NCBI GenBank assembly: GCA_945910925.1
Contig: CAMDZX010000035.1
Location: 1-14,148 of the forward strand
Source of the DNA: an uncultured bacterium
GTDB lineage: Bacteria; Cyanobacteriota; Vampirovibrionia; Gastranaerophilales; Gastranaerophilaceae
Reading direction: 5' to 3'
Length of the DNA stretch: 14,148 nt
This document shows, piece by piece, positions 6,072 through 12,390 of this stretch; position 1 is the stretch's first letter; each line of letters opens with the position of its first letter. The position numbers and the translations under genes were made by a program. The notes under the pieces were generated by a model, which saw only the letters and a program-made list of their open reading frames with translations, was not told where the DNA came from and ran no database searches.

Positions 6072-7429
6072 GTTGTACCTTCTTTGGAATCCTTTAGAAT
6101 AATACCTGCATTATCAAGAGCAATACGGATTTTATCCGCAATTTCCCAGTTTTTTTCTGCTCTTGCATTTTTGCGTGCTTCTATAACTTCTTCCATCGTT
6201 TCGTATGTTGTACCAAGTTCTCCGCTCACCTGTTTCAGTTTTTCCGCAAGTTCTTCTTTTGAAAGCTCAGGTTTTGAAAAACTAAACCCTAAAACGGTTG
6301 CTAATTTATACAGTATCGTAAATGCGTTAGGAACATCTTTATTAGCTTTATTCGTCAAATCAAAAAGAACCGCAAGAGCCTTAGATGTATTCAAATCGTC
6401 ATCCATTGCTTCCGTAAATTCTTTATATTCTTCGGTTTGCGTGATATCAAACGCTTCGTCAACCTGCGTTTGTTTTGCATTAAGCATACGTTTTACACCC
6501 GCAGCAGCAGATTGGAGTGCCTCATCCGAGAATTCAACAGGCATACGGTAATGGTTTGTCAGTATAAAGAAACGGATTGTATTTGCATCATATACCTTCA
6601 ACAAATCATCAATGGTTAAAAAATTACCTAGAGATTTTGACATTTTTTCTTTATTGATAGTTACAAACCCGTTGTGTAACCAGTAATTAACAAACTTACA
6701 ACCGTTTGCACATTCGGATTGTGCAATCTCGTTTTCGTGATGCGGGAATATTAAATCCGCACCTCCGGCATGAATATCTATGGTCTTGCCAAGATGTTTT
6801 CTTATCATTGCGGAACATTCAATATGCCAACCCGGTCTGCCTTTACCCCAAGGGGAATTGTATCCGAATTTTTCATCTTTTTTCCAGAGTGCAAAATCGA
6901 GCGGATTTTCCTTCTTGTCACCTACTTCAATTCTTGCACCGCTCACAAGCGAATCAATCGGCTGTTTAGAGAGCATACCGTATTGAGGAAATTTTGAAAC
7001 CCTGAAATAAACATCTCCGTCTGCCTCATACGCAAACCCCTTGTTTATCAAATCCTTCACGATTGATATCATTTCACCGAGAGTTTTTGTTGCAAAAGGT
7101 TCAATATCAGGTTTGAGATTGTTTAAAGCATTCATACTTTCGGTAAATTTTTTGTACCAAAAAGTAGAAACTTCTTCAGGAGTTTTATTTTCCGTATCTG
7201 CTTTTTTAAGAATTTTGTCATCAACGTCAGTTACATTTCTGCAATACGTGACATCGTATCCTTTGAACTTCAAGTATCTGTATAAAACATCCCAAGTAAT
7301 ATAACATCTGGCATGTCCTAAATGTGCATTATCATATACGGTAGGTCCGCAAACATACATCTTTATTTTATTTTCTTCAATAGGAGTAAATTCCTCTGAT
7401 TTTGCAGTATAAGAATTAAATAATTTCAA
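6056..7429 (-). CDS. cysS: Cysteinyl-tRNA synthetase
   Basis: This class I synthetase attaches cysteine to tRNA-Cys. The 457 residues match the usual length. The HIGH motif is HLGH at 36-39 and KMSKS is at 262-266. The zinc site is seen as Cys27 (in MYVCGPT), Cys205 (in GWHIECSAM), His230 and Glu234 (in FPHHENE). NVTDVDDKI and GGADLIFPHHENEIAQSE are further signatures. The start is TTG at 7429 with AGAGGG 7 bases upstream; the protein begins directly with KLFNSYT, typical for the family. It is the first gene of the four-gene operon and overlaps the next start by 16 bases. A TATAAT box at 7461-7456 would give a leader of about 20 bases. No T-box leader is seen. Confidence 0.97.
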   Translation of the reverse strand: MKLFNSYTAKSEEFTPIEENKIKMYVCGPTVYDNAHLGHARCYITWDVLYRYLKFKGYDVTYCRNVTDVDDKILKKADTENKTPEEVSTFWYKKFTESMNALNNLKPDIEPFATKTLGEMISIVKDLINKGFAYEADGDVYFRVSKFPQYGMLSKQPIDSLVSGARIEVGDKKENPLDFALWKKDEKFGYNSPWGKGRPGWHIECSAMIRKHLGKTIDIHAGGADLIFPHHENEIAQSECANGCKFVNYWLHNGFVTINKEKMSKSLGNFLTIDDLLKVYDANTIRFFILTNHYRMPVEFSDEALQSAAAGVKRMLNAKQTQVDEAFDITQTEEYKEFTEAMDDDLNTSKALAVLFDLTNKANKDVPNAFTILYKLATVLGFSFSKPELSKEELAEKLKQVSGELGTTYETMEEVIEARKNARAEKNWEIADKIRIALDNAGIILKDSKEGTTWEIK

Positions 7430-7455
7430 AACTAAACCCTCTTTTTAAAATGTAA

Positions 7456-7484
7456 ATTATAATTTTATTCTACTCCAAAAAAAA
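7456..7484 (-). promoter_or_regulatory. Candidate promoter of the cysS operon
   Basis: A perfect TATAAT lies at 7461-7456 on the minus strand. Seventeen bases upstream is only a T run (7484-7479), a poor -35. Start of transcription would be near 7449, 20 bases before the TTG of cysS. The remaining 7485-7655 holds no supported gene. Confidence 0.45.
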
Positions 7485-7655
7485 CTGATGACCATACGTA
7501 GATTGTATATGATTGATTAACGTTGTAGGACAAGGAACATGTCAGAATGTAATTACTGTATGCAAACATTTTCCGTATCATACTGAAACTAAGTTGACAA
7601 AAGTTTTATAGCGATTTTAAAAGAGTACAAATGAAGTTTTATATATAAATTTATA

Positions 7656-8633
7656 TCAGTTATTTATTTGCCAATGACCGTTTTTATTAGCACCGATTCT
7701 TTTGATTAATCCGATACCCTGTAGTTTTTTCATATTAGCAGTTACACTTTTCTTAGTAATTCCAATAATCCCTGCAAGTTCTTCTTGCGTTATAAACGGA
7801 TTTTGCGTAATAGCATCAAGTATTTTTTGCTGATTTGTGGTAACCTTTATAGTAACCTTTGCGGTAACCTTATGTTCTGTTTTGATAATTTCTTCTATTG
7901 TAGTTAAAATCAACGAAAGCATAAATTCTATAAATTGAGTACTGTTAGCTATACTATCACTAACGCCCAGAACTTTATAATACTCTTTTTGATTTTCTTT
8001 TATTAAAGTTTCAACAGGAAGCCAAGCAAAAACTTCCTTCCATTCTTTTAAAATTACAGTCTGCCACAAACGCCCTATTCTGCCATTGCCATCTTGGAAT
8101 GGGTGAATAAACTCGAATTCATAATGGAAAACGCAACTTTTTATAAGCGGATGAACATCGCTTGTTTTGAGCCATTCAAATAAATCCCCCATCAATTCAG
8201 GAACTCTACCGGCAGGGGGTGCCATGTGAACTACCTTTTCCCCATCAAAAATTCCGACACCATCCGTTCTATATTTTCCGTTTCTTTCTACCAAATCCTG
8301 CATCATAAGTTTATGAGCTTTTAGTAAATCTTTTTCTTTATACGGATTAAGTGATAAGAGCAAATCATATGCCTGAATGGAATTTTTTACTTCTTTTATT
8401 TCATTAGGATTACCTAAAACTCGTTTTCCTTCAATTATTGCTGTAATTTGTTTTAAACTTAAACTGTTATTTTCAATGGCAAGAGAGGAATGTATCGTTT
8501 TTATTCGGTTTTCTTTTCGTAGTTTAACTTGATGTGGACTATCCTGAAGCGAGTTTATCTCTCCAATTTTTTCCGAAATATTGGAGATAAGTTCAATTAT
8601 TTTTGATGTAATTTCAAATGGCGGTGTGTACAT
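7656..8633 (-). CDS. Fic-domain AMP transferase with C-terminal winged helix
   Basis: Fic enzymes transfer AMP (sometimes other nucleotide parts) to hydroxyl groups of target proteins. The full active-site motif HPFQDGNGRIGR is at residues 177-188, with His177, Asp181, Asn183 and Arg188 all kept. The preceding GIFDGEKVVHMAPPAGRVPELM is the usual target-docking flap. An inhibitory motif SLAIEN (50-55, S-x3-E-N) precedes the domain, marking a class II, self-inhibited Fic. Residues 268-325 form a winged helix (ITQEELAGIIGITKKSVTANMKKLQGIGLIKR), common in this COG3177-like group. A KVTAKVTIKVTT linker, encoded by a 12-base repeat, joins the two. No antitoxin gene adjoins it. The ATG at 8633 has AAGGATG upstream. 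Targets are unknown; autoregulation through the winged helix is inferred. Confidence 0.93.
   Translation of the reverse strand: MYTPPFEITSKIIELISNISEKIGEINSLQDSPHQVKLRKENRIKTIHSSLAIENNSLSLKQITAIIEGKRVLGNPNEIKEVKNSIQAYDLLLSLNPYKEKDLLKAHKLMMQDLVERNGKYRTDGVGIFDGEKVVHMAPPAGRVPELMGDLFEWLKTSDVHPLIKSCVFHYEFEFIHPFQDGNGRIGRLWQTVILKEWKEVFAWLPVETLIKENQKEYYKVLGVSDSIANSTQFIEFMLSLILTTIEEIIKTEHKVTAKVTIKVTTNQQKILDAITQNPFITQEELAGIIGITKKSVTANMKKLQGIGLIKRIGANKNGHWQINN
7839..7872 (-). repeat. Three 12-base tandem units inside fic
   Basis: GTAACCT recurs at 7840, 7852 and 7864 on the plus strand, period 12, encoding KVTA-KVTI-KVTT between the Fic domain and the winged helix. Gain or loss of a unit would keep frame. 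Confidence 0.75.
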
Positions 8634-8680
8634 TTTTATACATCCTTGTGTTATTAAATAACTCTTAACACCTATATTTT

Positions 8681-8709
8681 AGCATAAATAAGGGACTTTA
8701 TACAGTCAA
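8681..8709 (-). promoter_or_regulatory. Candidate fic promoter
   Basis: Minus strand TTGACT (8709-8704), 17-base spacer, TATGCT (8686-8681). The -35 matches at five of six positions and the -10 at four. An overlapping TG-C-TAAAAT extended -10 lies just downstream. Both are upstream of the ATG at 8633. Confidence 0.45.
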
Positions 8710-8738
8710 TTTCTACTAAAACAGTTCCTCCTTTCAAT

Positions 8739-8768
8739 AAAAGAAAACGAACCGTTTAGGTTCGTTTT
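8739..8768 (-). terminator. Rho-independent terminator of the AMIN-domain gene
   Basis: Perfect 10-bp stem AAAACGAACC (8744-8753) with GGTTCGTTTT (8759-8768) and a 5-base loop. Read on the minus strand, the stem ends in TTTTCTTTTATT, a good U run, about 30 bases after the AMIN-gene stop. Confidence 0.85.
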
Positions 8769-8795
8769 AAAATGTGCTTATTATACATAGATTTT

Positions 8796-9842
8796 TTATT
8801 TACTTACTTTTGATAATTTTGTTCTGATTCCGTTTGCTAAATCAGGGCGACCGCTTTTTTCGTAAATTTCGGACATTGATTCCAAAAATTTTAAACTGTC
8901 AACTTTTGGTTGAATTTTTGGTTTAGTCATTGCAGTTGCCTGAACTCTGCTTTGTGATGGAGTATATCTTCTTTGAGGCTGCGCAGCAACAGGTTCTTCC
9001 ATAAGGTTTCTTTTTGGCAAAGATGCCATTCTGGAATTTAATGTGGAAGGTTTTGTTGCCTGAGTGTGCATTTTCAAATAAGGTGATTGAGTACTGTTTT
9101 GATACGCCTTCAATCCATAATTCATTGTAGTATACGGTTTATTCAATGTAGATGTATAACCCGGTGTAAGGTTGTGAACATCTCTTGTATTGGCAATATC
9201 TCTTTCTCTAAGTCCTTGAGATAATCCCACTCTGATATCGTTGTCTTTGCCTCTGATTAATTTCGCACCAAGCAAGAATATTAATCCAAATAAACCAAAC
9301 GTAAACAAAGTACTTGTTTTGGAGCCTGAAAAAAGTGATTTAATTATTGCAGCTATACCACTTAAATTTACTCCGCTTACTAATGAAGGTTTTGCCGTGT
9401 CAGGGTCTTGCTTATAAATCGGAGAATATGTATTCATTGGTGCGTTCAATAAAATTTCTTTTTTAGGATTTGCTCTATCAGAAACTTTAACAGAAGAAAC
9501 CAATGAGTCGAAAGTTACTGTTGAGTTTGAAGCATTATCTGCTTGAAACATAATATTTAAACCGTCAACTCCGAACGGTTCCACTATAATATTATCAACG
9601 TTAGATACATTTTTGTATACCGTGCTTAAAGTTTTGGATGCTCTAATACCTTTAAGGCTCAATAAGATTCTGTTCGGAGCTTGAACCGTTTTCTTAAAAG
9701 AAACAGAACTGTCCGCAACAAGAACAATATTAAAACTATCTCCTGCCGGCTCTATTTGAACACTTTGTAATACATTATCTGATGCCATAACAGACATCGT
9801 CATAAATAAACTTACTAATAATACTAATAATACTTTTCTCAT
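8796..9842 (-). CDS. Secreted/membrane AMIN-domain-like protein
   Basis: The 348-residue product has a signal peptide (1-20, ending VMASD), then a beta-rich domain at about 24-120. Its plan, LQSVQIEPAGDSFNIVLVAD followed by VQAPNRILLSLKGI, is that of AMIN-type domains, which bind peptidoglycan or envelope targets and are common in cyanobacterial amidases and secretin proteins. After a Pro/Lys-rich stretch comes one clear membrane helix (about 178-196) followed by RGKD, so the remaining 150 residues should be cytoplasmic. That tail is low-complexity (Ser, Thr, Gln, Asn, basic) up to a compact end at 312-348, FLESMSEIYEKSGRPDLANG and onward, probably a helical pair. No amidase, secretin or TonB domain is present. 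It has its own terminator (8739-8768) and a long, structured upstream region. An envelope-to-cytoplasm linker is inferred; the AMIN call is a motif judgement and weaker than the topology. Confidence 0.65.
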   Translation of the reverse strand: MRKVLLVLLVSLFMTMSVMASDNVLQSVQIEPAGDSFNIVLVADSSVSFKKTVQAPNRILLSLKGIRASKTLSTVYKNVSNVDNIIVEPFGVDGLNIMFQADNASNSTVTFDSLVSSVKVSDRANPKKEILLNAPMNTYSPIYKQDPDTAKPSLVSGVNLSGIAAIIKSLFSGSKTSTLFTFGLFGLIFLLGAKLIRGKDNDIRVGLSQGLRERDIANTRDVHNLTPGYTSTLNKPYTTMNYGLKAYQNSTQSPYLKMHTQATKPSTLNSRMASLPKRNLMEEPVAAQPQRRYTPSQSRVQATAMTKPKIQPKVDSLKFLESMSEIYEKSGRPDLANGIRTKLSKVSK

Positions 9843-9873
9843 GAATCTATCTCTCTCTCCCTAATGATAGAGT

Positions 9874-9983
9874 ACATGGTTTTCATGAGGCAGACATCAA
9901 CCCAACGATTGAACTTTATGTAGACCATTTGGTCTAGAAGAAAATAATAAAATCATGGAAAACCATGTCACAGCATGGTTTCC
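9874..9983 (-). promoter_or_regulatory. Leader with competing hairpins upstream of the AMIN gene
   Basis: Segment 9957-9968 (GGAAAACCATGT on plus) can pair with 9974-9983 (CATGGTTTCC, 10 bp, one bulge, 6-base loop) or with 9874-9884 (ACATGGTTTTC, 11 bp, perfect), but not with both. Read on the AMIN strand the short hairpin would form first and the long-range one later. This is the layout of an attenuator-like switch, but no transcript start is known. Confidence 0.4.
9921..9936. promoter_or_regulatory. TetR-type operator-like palindrome
   Basis: TAGACCATTTGGTCTA has perfect 7-base arms around a TT centre. The GACCA-N2-TGGTC core resembles operators of TetR-family repressors. It lies about 80 bases before the AMIN start. 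Not followed by a T run on either strand. Confidence 0.4.
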
Positions 9984-10214
9984 GCCGTTTGTAATGTGTA
10001 AAAAAATCTTTTTTACTTAATAATAACCGGATTTATATTCAAACACAGTAATAACAATGTTTTTAGGCAAAATTAAAACTTTTTAAAAGGTAAACCTAAA
10101 GATTAAAATTTTCTTAACATAAGTTAACATATATATTTAAGTTTTTGATTTTTTAATAGAATTTTTTGAATGTTAATATTTTTAACATGAATTTGCGTAA
10201 TTATGCTTAAATAC

Positions 10215-10242
10215 TTGCATAGAAAAATTTTAGAGATAAAAT
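10215..10242 (+). promoter_or_regulatory. Candidate rpmE promoter
   Basis: TTGCAT (10215-10220), 16-base spacer, TAAAAT (10237-10242). Transcription would start near 10249, giving a leader of about 52 bases that contains the hairpin at 10265-10284. Confidence 0.5.
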
Positions 10243-10264
10243 AAAAGAAGTCGAAAATAAATTG

Positions 10265-10284
10265 TCCAAGTTTGGAATCTTGGA
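10265..10284 (+). promoter_or_regulatory. Hairpin in the rpmE leader
   Basis: TCCAAG (10265-10270) pairs with CTTGGA (10279-10284), loop TTTGGAAT, ending 4 bases before the Shine-Dalgarno AAGAAGG (10289-10295). An alternative TCCAA-GT-TTGGA pairing is also possible. Leader structures that bind L31 are known in several bacterial groups; this one is only a candidate. Confidence 0.4.
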
Positions 10285-10300
10285 TAGAAAGAAGGTAACC

Positions 10301-10501
10301 ATGAAAAAAGGAATACATCCTGATTATAAAAAAACTGTTATCAAATGTGTATGTGGTAACGAAATAGAAACAGCATCTGTTGCAGACAACATTACAGTTG
10401 AAATTTGCAACAACTGTCACCCTTTCTATACAGGTCAACAAAAGATTCTTGACTCTGAAGGCAGAGTTGAAAGATTCAAAAAACGTTACGGACAAAAATA
10501 G
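10301..10501 (+). CDS. rpmE: 50S ribosomal protein L31 (zinc-binding form)
   Basis: L31 sits on the central protuberance and bridges the 50S and 30S subunits. The 66 residues begin MKKGIHPDYKKT, the family hallmark, and keep both zinc pairs, Cys16-x-Cys18 (KCVCGN) and Cys36-x2-Cys39 (CNNCHPFYTGQQK). This is the C+ form rather than the zinc-free paralogue. The frame is open upstream to a TTG at 10262, but the ATG at 10301 has AAGAAGG at the right distance and gives the normal N-terminus. It has its own candidate promoter and a strong terminator, so it is a single-gene unit. Many bacteria place rpmE near rho or prfA; here thyX follows after the terminator. Confidence 0.97.
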   Translation: MKKGIHPDYKKTVIKCVCGNEIETASVADNITVEICNNCHPFYTGQQKILDSEGRVERFKKRYGQK

Positions 10502-10530
10502 TAACAGTTTATTGTTAAGATTTTACGGAA

Positions 10531-10561
10531 AAGAGGCTGAATTTTGTCAGTCTCTTTTTTT
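10531..10561 (+). terminator. Rho-independent terminator of rpmE
   Basis: AAGAGGCTGA (10531-10540) pairs with TCAGTCTCTT (10547-10556), 10 bp with one G-U, loop ATTTTG, followed by an unbroken T run to 10561. Confidence 0.9.
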
Positions 10562-10601
10562 ATGCTAAGATAATTAAGAACAATTAAAGGGAGTGGCGGA
10601 T

Positions 10602-11318
10602 ATGGAACATAACAACAAACCGGAAGTTAAACTTATAGCAAAACCTGAAAATCTTTTAAGAACTATATACACAGCATGCAGAACCTGTTATAGTGCAGAG
10701 TCGCCTCTGAATATTTTTGATGGCAACGCAGATGAAGAAAAAATGCTAAAACTTATTTCCCGTGTTGTATCATCAGGACACTACTCCACAATAGAACATA
10801 TCCAAGTCAGTTTTGCAATCTCTAACGTGTCAAGAGCTTGCACTCACCAACTTGTAAGGCACAGACACATGTCATTTTCTCAAAAATCTCAAAGATACGT
10901 CAAAGAAAAAGGACAGTTTGATTATATTATTCCGCCTACCATCGAAAGAAATCCTGAACTAAAACAAAAATTTGAAGAATTTATGCAAGAGATTTCCAAT
11001 AAATACCTCGAATTTACAGAGGCAGGAATTCCGGCAGAAGATGCTCGTTTTGTTCTTCCAAACGCAACTGCAAGTTCTATGGTGGCATCTTTAAACCTTA
11101 GAGAACTTATACATCTGGCAAACCTCAGATTATGCACACGTGCGCAGTATGAAATCAGGTTGCTTGTAAAAGGTATGTGTGATGAACTTGTTAAACAAGA
11201 ACCTTGGCTCAAAGATTATCTTGTCCCGAAATGCGAACGATTAGGTTTCTGTGATGAAGATAAGTGCTGCGGCAGAATGCCTAAAAAAGAGGAAATATTT
11301 AATGTTAAAGTGCAGTAA
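10602..11318 (+). CDS. thyX: Flavin-dependent thymidylate synthase ThyX
   Basis: ThyX methylates dUMP to dTMP with methylene-tetrahydrofolate, using FAD and NADPH. The signature RHRHMSFSQKSQRY (residues 86-99) fits RHRxxSxxxxSxRY exactly. Other family features are the SSGHYSTIEHIQVSFAI segment (58-74), where histidines contact FAD, and the closing PKCERLGFC...CCGR cysteine-bearing tail seen in many ThyX proteins. The 238 residues are a usual length. A GTG at 10593 is in frame, but it is part of the Shine-Dalgarno AAAGGGAG (10586-10593), which sits 8 bases before the ATG at 10602; the ATG is therefore chosen. It begins a three-gene block; the next gene starts inside its last 17 bases. It probably has a promoter between the rpmE terminator and 10590, but no clear boxes are seen. 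Confidence 0.97.
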   Translation: MEHNNKPEVKLIAKPENLLRTIYTACRTCYSAESPLNIFDGNADEEKMLKLISRVVSSGHYSTIEHIQVSFAISNVSRACTHQLVRHRHMSFSQKSQRYVKEKGQFDYIIPPTIERNPELKQKFEEFMQEISNKYLEFTEAGIPAEDARFVLPNATASSMVASLNLRELIHLANLRLCTRAQYEIRLLVKGMCDELVKQEPWLKDYLVPKCERLGFCDEDKCCGRMPKKEEIFNVKVQ

Positions 11319-12390
11319 GGAACGCAAGCCGTATGTCATCTTGGCATTAACAGTTTTTTTGTTCATTGTTTGCCTGTGTGTATTAAAACCGTCAATTACC
11401 ATTGCGGAACATTATACCGTTTTTTCAAGAGTTAAACCTGAAATCTTACAATCAGCGCAAGTTTACGGAAGTATTCCATCATATATTTTGCCCGATATTT
11501 CGCCGATAGAATTTGCTTGTTATCCGTTTATTGCAAATCTTTGTTTCTGCGCAATCGGAGTATTTTTTATTACATTATTTGCATTTTTGATACCTAACAT
11601 ATTTTTCGCTTTTTCACTCGGTGCGATTACTATATTAATTTATACGTTATTTTGTATCAATTTAAGCAGAACGCAATATATTTGGATACCTGTTGTGTGG
11701 CCTGTTATAGTTCAGTTTTTTGTATTATTTACCGAAATAACAACAAAAGCTGCCGTAAAACAAACAAAACTTATCAATACCGTAAAATTATTCGGTTATG
11801 ATATAAACAAATTTCCTAATTCCATACCGTTTATAAAAAATATTATTCAGCAGCCTAAAAAAACAGAAGTCACGTTATGTTATTTTAAGCTCAGGATGTC
11901 ACAGGTGTATTTAGAAGAAACATCACCAAATGATTTAGTTTACGAAGTTAACAAAGTGTTTCAAACGGTTGTGGACGGGATACTTAAGCACTCGGGCATA
12001 ATTGATAAAACAAGTAATGATATCATTGTCGGATATTGGATGAACAAAAATCATTCAACGGATGCTCTAAATGCGGTATTGGAAATTAATTCAAGGCTTC
12101 AATCCGAAAATATTCGACTTTCTTGCGGAATACACACGGAAAACACAGTTTTTGCAATATTAGGCAGCGAAAATTTTGCAAATTATACTGTCTTAGGTAG
12201 TGTTACAGATGTCGCATCAAGGCTTGAAAATGCCTGTGTATTTAACGGAACGCCTATGTTATTATCAAGCAGCACCCTTGCAAATCTCAAGGATAAAATC
12301 ATCGCAACTCACAAAGGAAGTATTAGCATACATGGCTTAACCTCCCAAATTGATTTTTATGAATTTGTGAGGTTTATAGAAAATGATTAA
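11302..12390 (+). CDS. Membrane protein with degenerate class III nucleotidyl-cyclase domain
   Basis: The 362-residue product has one N-terminal membrane helix (about 11-28), a short outer loop of about 45 residues, three closely packed helices (about 75-97, 98-119, 127-146), a linker, and a class III cyclase-like domain (about 188-357). The layout matches CHASE2 adenylate cyclases, but the outer sensor is far shorter than a CHASE2 domain. In the cyclase domain the second metal Asp is kept (Asp240 in IDKTSND) and the late Arg is kept (Arg307 in VASRLE). The first metal Asp aligns with Lys196 (VTLCYFKLR), and the usual Asn of VNxAxR aligns with Asp303. Catalysis is therefore doubtful. Start ATG 11302 is chosen for AGAGG 9 bases upstream, over a GTG at 11251 deeper in thyX. 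It overlaps thyX by 17 bases and rqcH by 8. A nucleotide-binding sensor is one guess; the role is unknown. Confidence 0.75.
   Translation: MLKCSKERKPYVILALTVFLFIVCLCVLKPSITIAEHYTVFSRVKPEILQSAQVYGSIPSYILPDISPIEFACYPFIANLCFCAIGVFFITLFAFLIPNIFFAFSLGAITILIYTLFCINLSRTQYIWIPVVWPVIVQFFVLFTEITTKAAVKQTKLINTVKLFGYDINKFPNSIPFIKNIIQQPKKTEVTLCYFKLRMSQVYLEETSPNDLVYEVNKVFQTVVDGILKHSGIIDKTSNDIIVGYWMNKNHSTDALNAVLEINSRLQSENIRLSCGIHTENTVFAILGSENFANYTVLGSVTDVASRLENACVFNGTPMLLSSSTLANLKDKIIATHKGSISIHGLTSQIDFYEFVRFIEND

Larger units (their letters stand above)
9843..10300. other. 458-base divergent regulatory region between the AMIN gene and rpmE
   Basis: No gene is seen here. From the AMIN side it holds a purine run (GGGAGAGAGAGA, 9859-9848) near the AMIN start, three mutually pairing segments (9874-9884, 9957-9968, 9974-9983), a 16-base palindrome at 9921-9936, an A/T hairpin GTAAAAAA...TTTTTTAC at 9998-10016, several TTAACAT/ATGTTAA motifs at 10114-10188, and the rpmE promoter and leader hairpin at 10215-10284. 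It is strongly A/T-rich from 10000 on. Confidence 0.7.

Noticed and set aside
6084..6551. 155-residue plus-strand reading frame
   Set aside because: Antisense shadow of cysS, Ser/Ala-rich with no domain or ribosome binding site.
7465..7569. 34-codon minus-strand frame between fic and cysS
   Set aside because: No convincing Shine-Dalgarno, no recognisable sequence, and size expected by chance.
7656..8633. Fic toxin of a two-gene toxin-antitoxin pair
   Set aside because: No small antitoxin gene adjoins it, and the inhibitor motif is within the same protein.
10114..10188. Zur operator controlling rpmE
   Set aside because: The motifs do not match known Zur boxes, and the gene is the zinc-binding L31, which is usually not the Zur-repressed copy.
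9990..10260. Replication origin
   Set aside because: A/T-rich and at a strand switch, but no DnaA boxes of the TTATCCACA type and no dnaA or dnaN nearby.
10124..10495. 123-residue minus-strand frame over rpmE
   Set aside because: Antisense shadow of rpmE and its leader, Phe/Cys-rich with no domain.
11251..11301. Upstream GTG start for the cyclase-like gene
   Set aside because: It would add 17 residues overlapping thyX deeply, whereas ATG 11302 has a good ribosome binding site.
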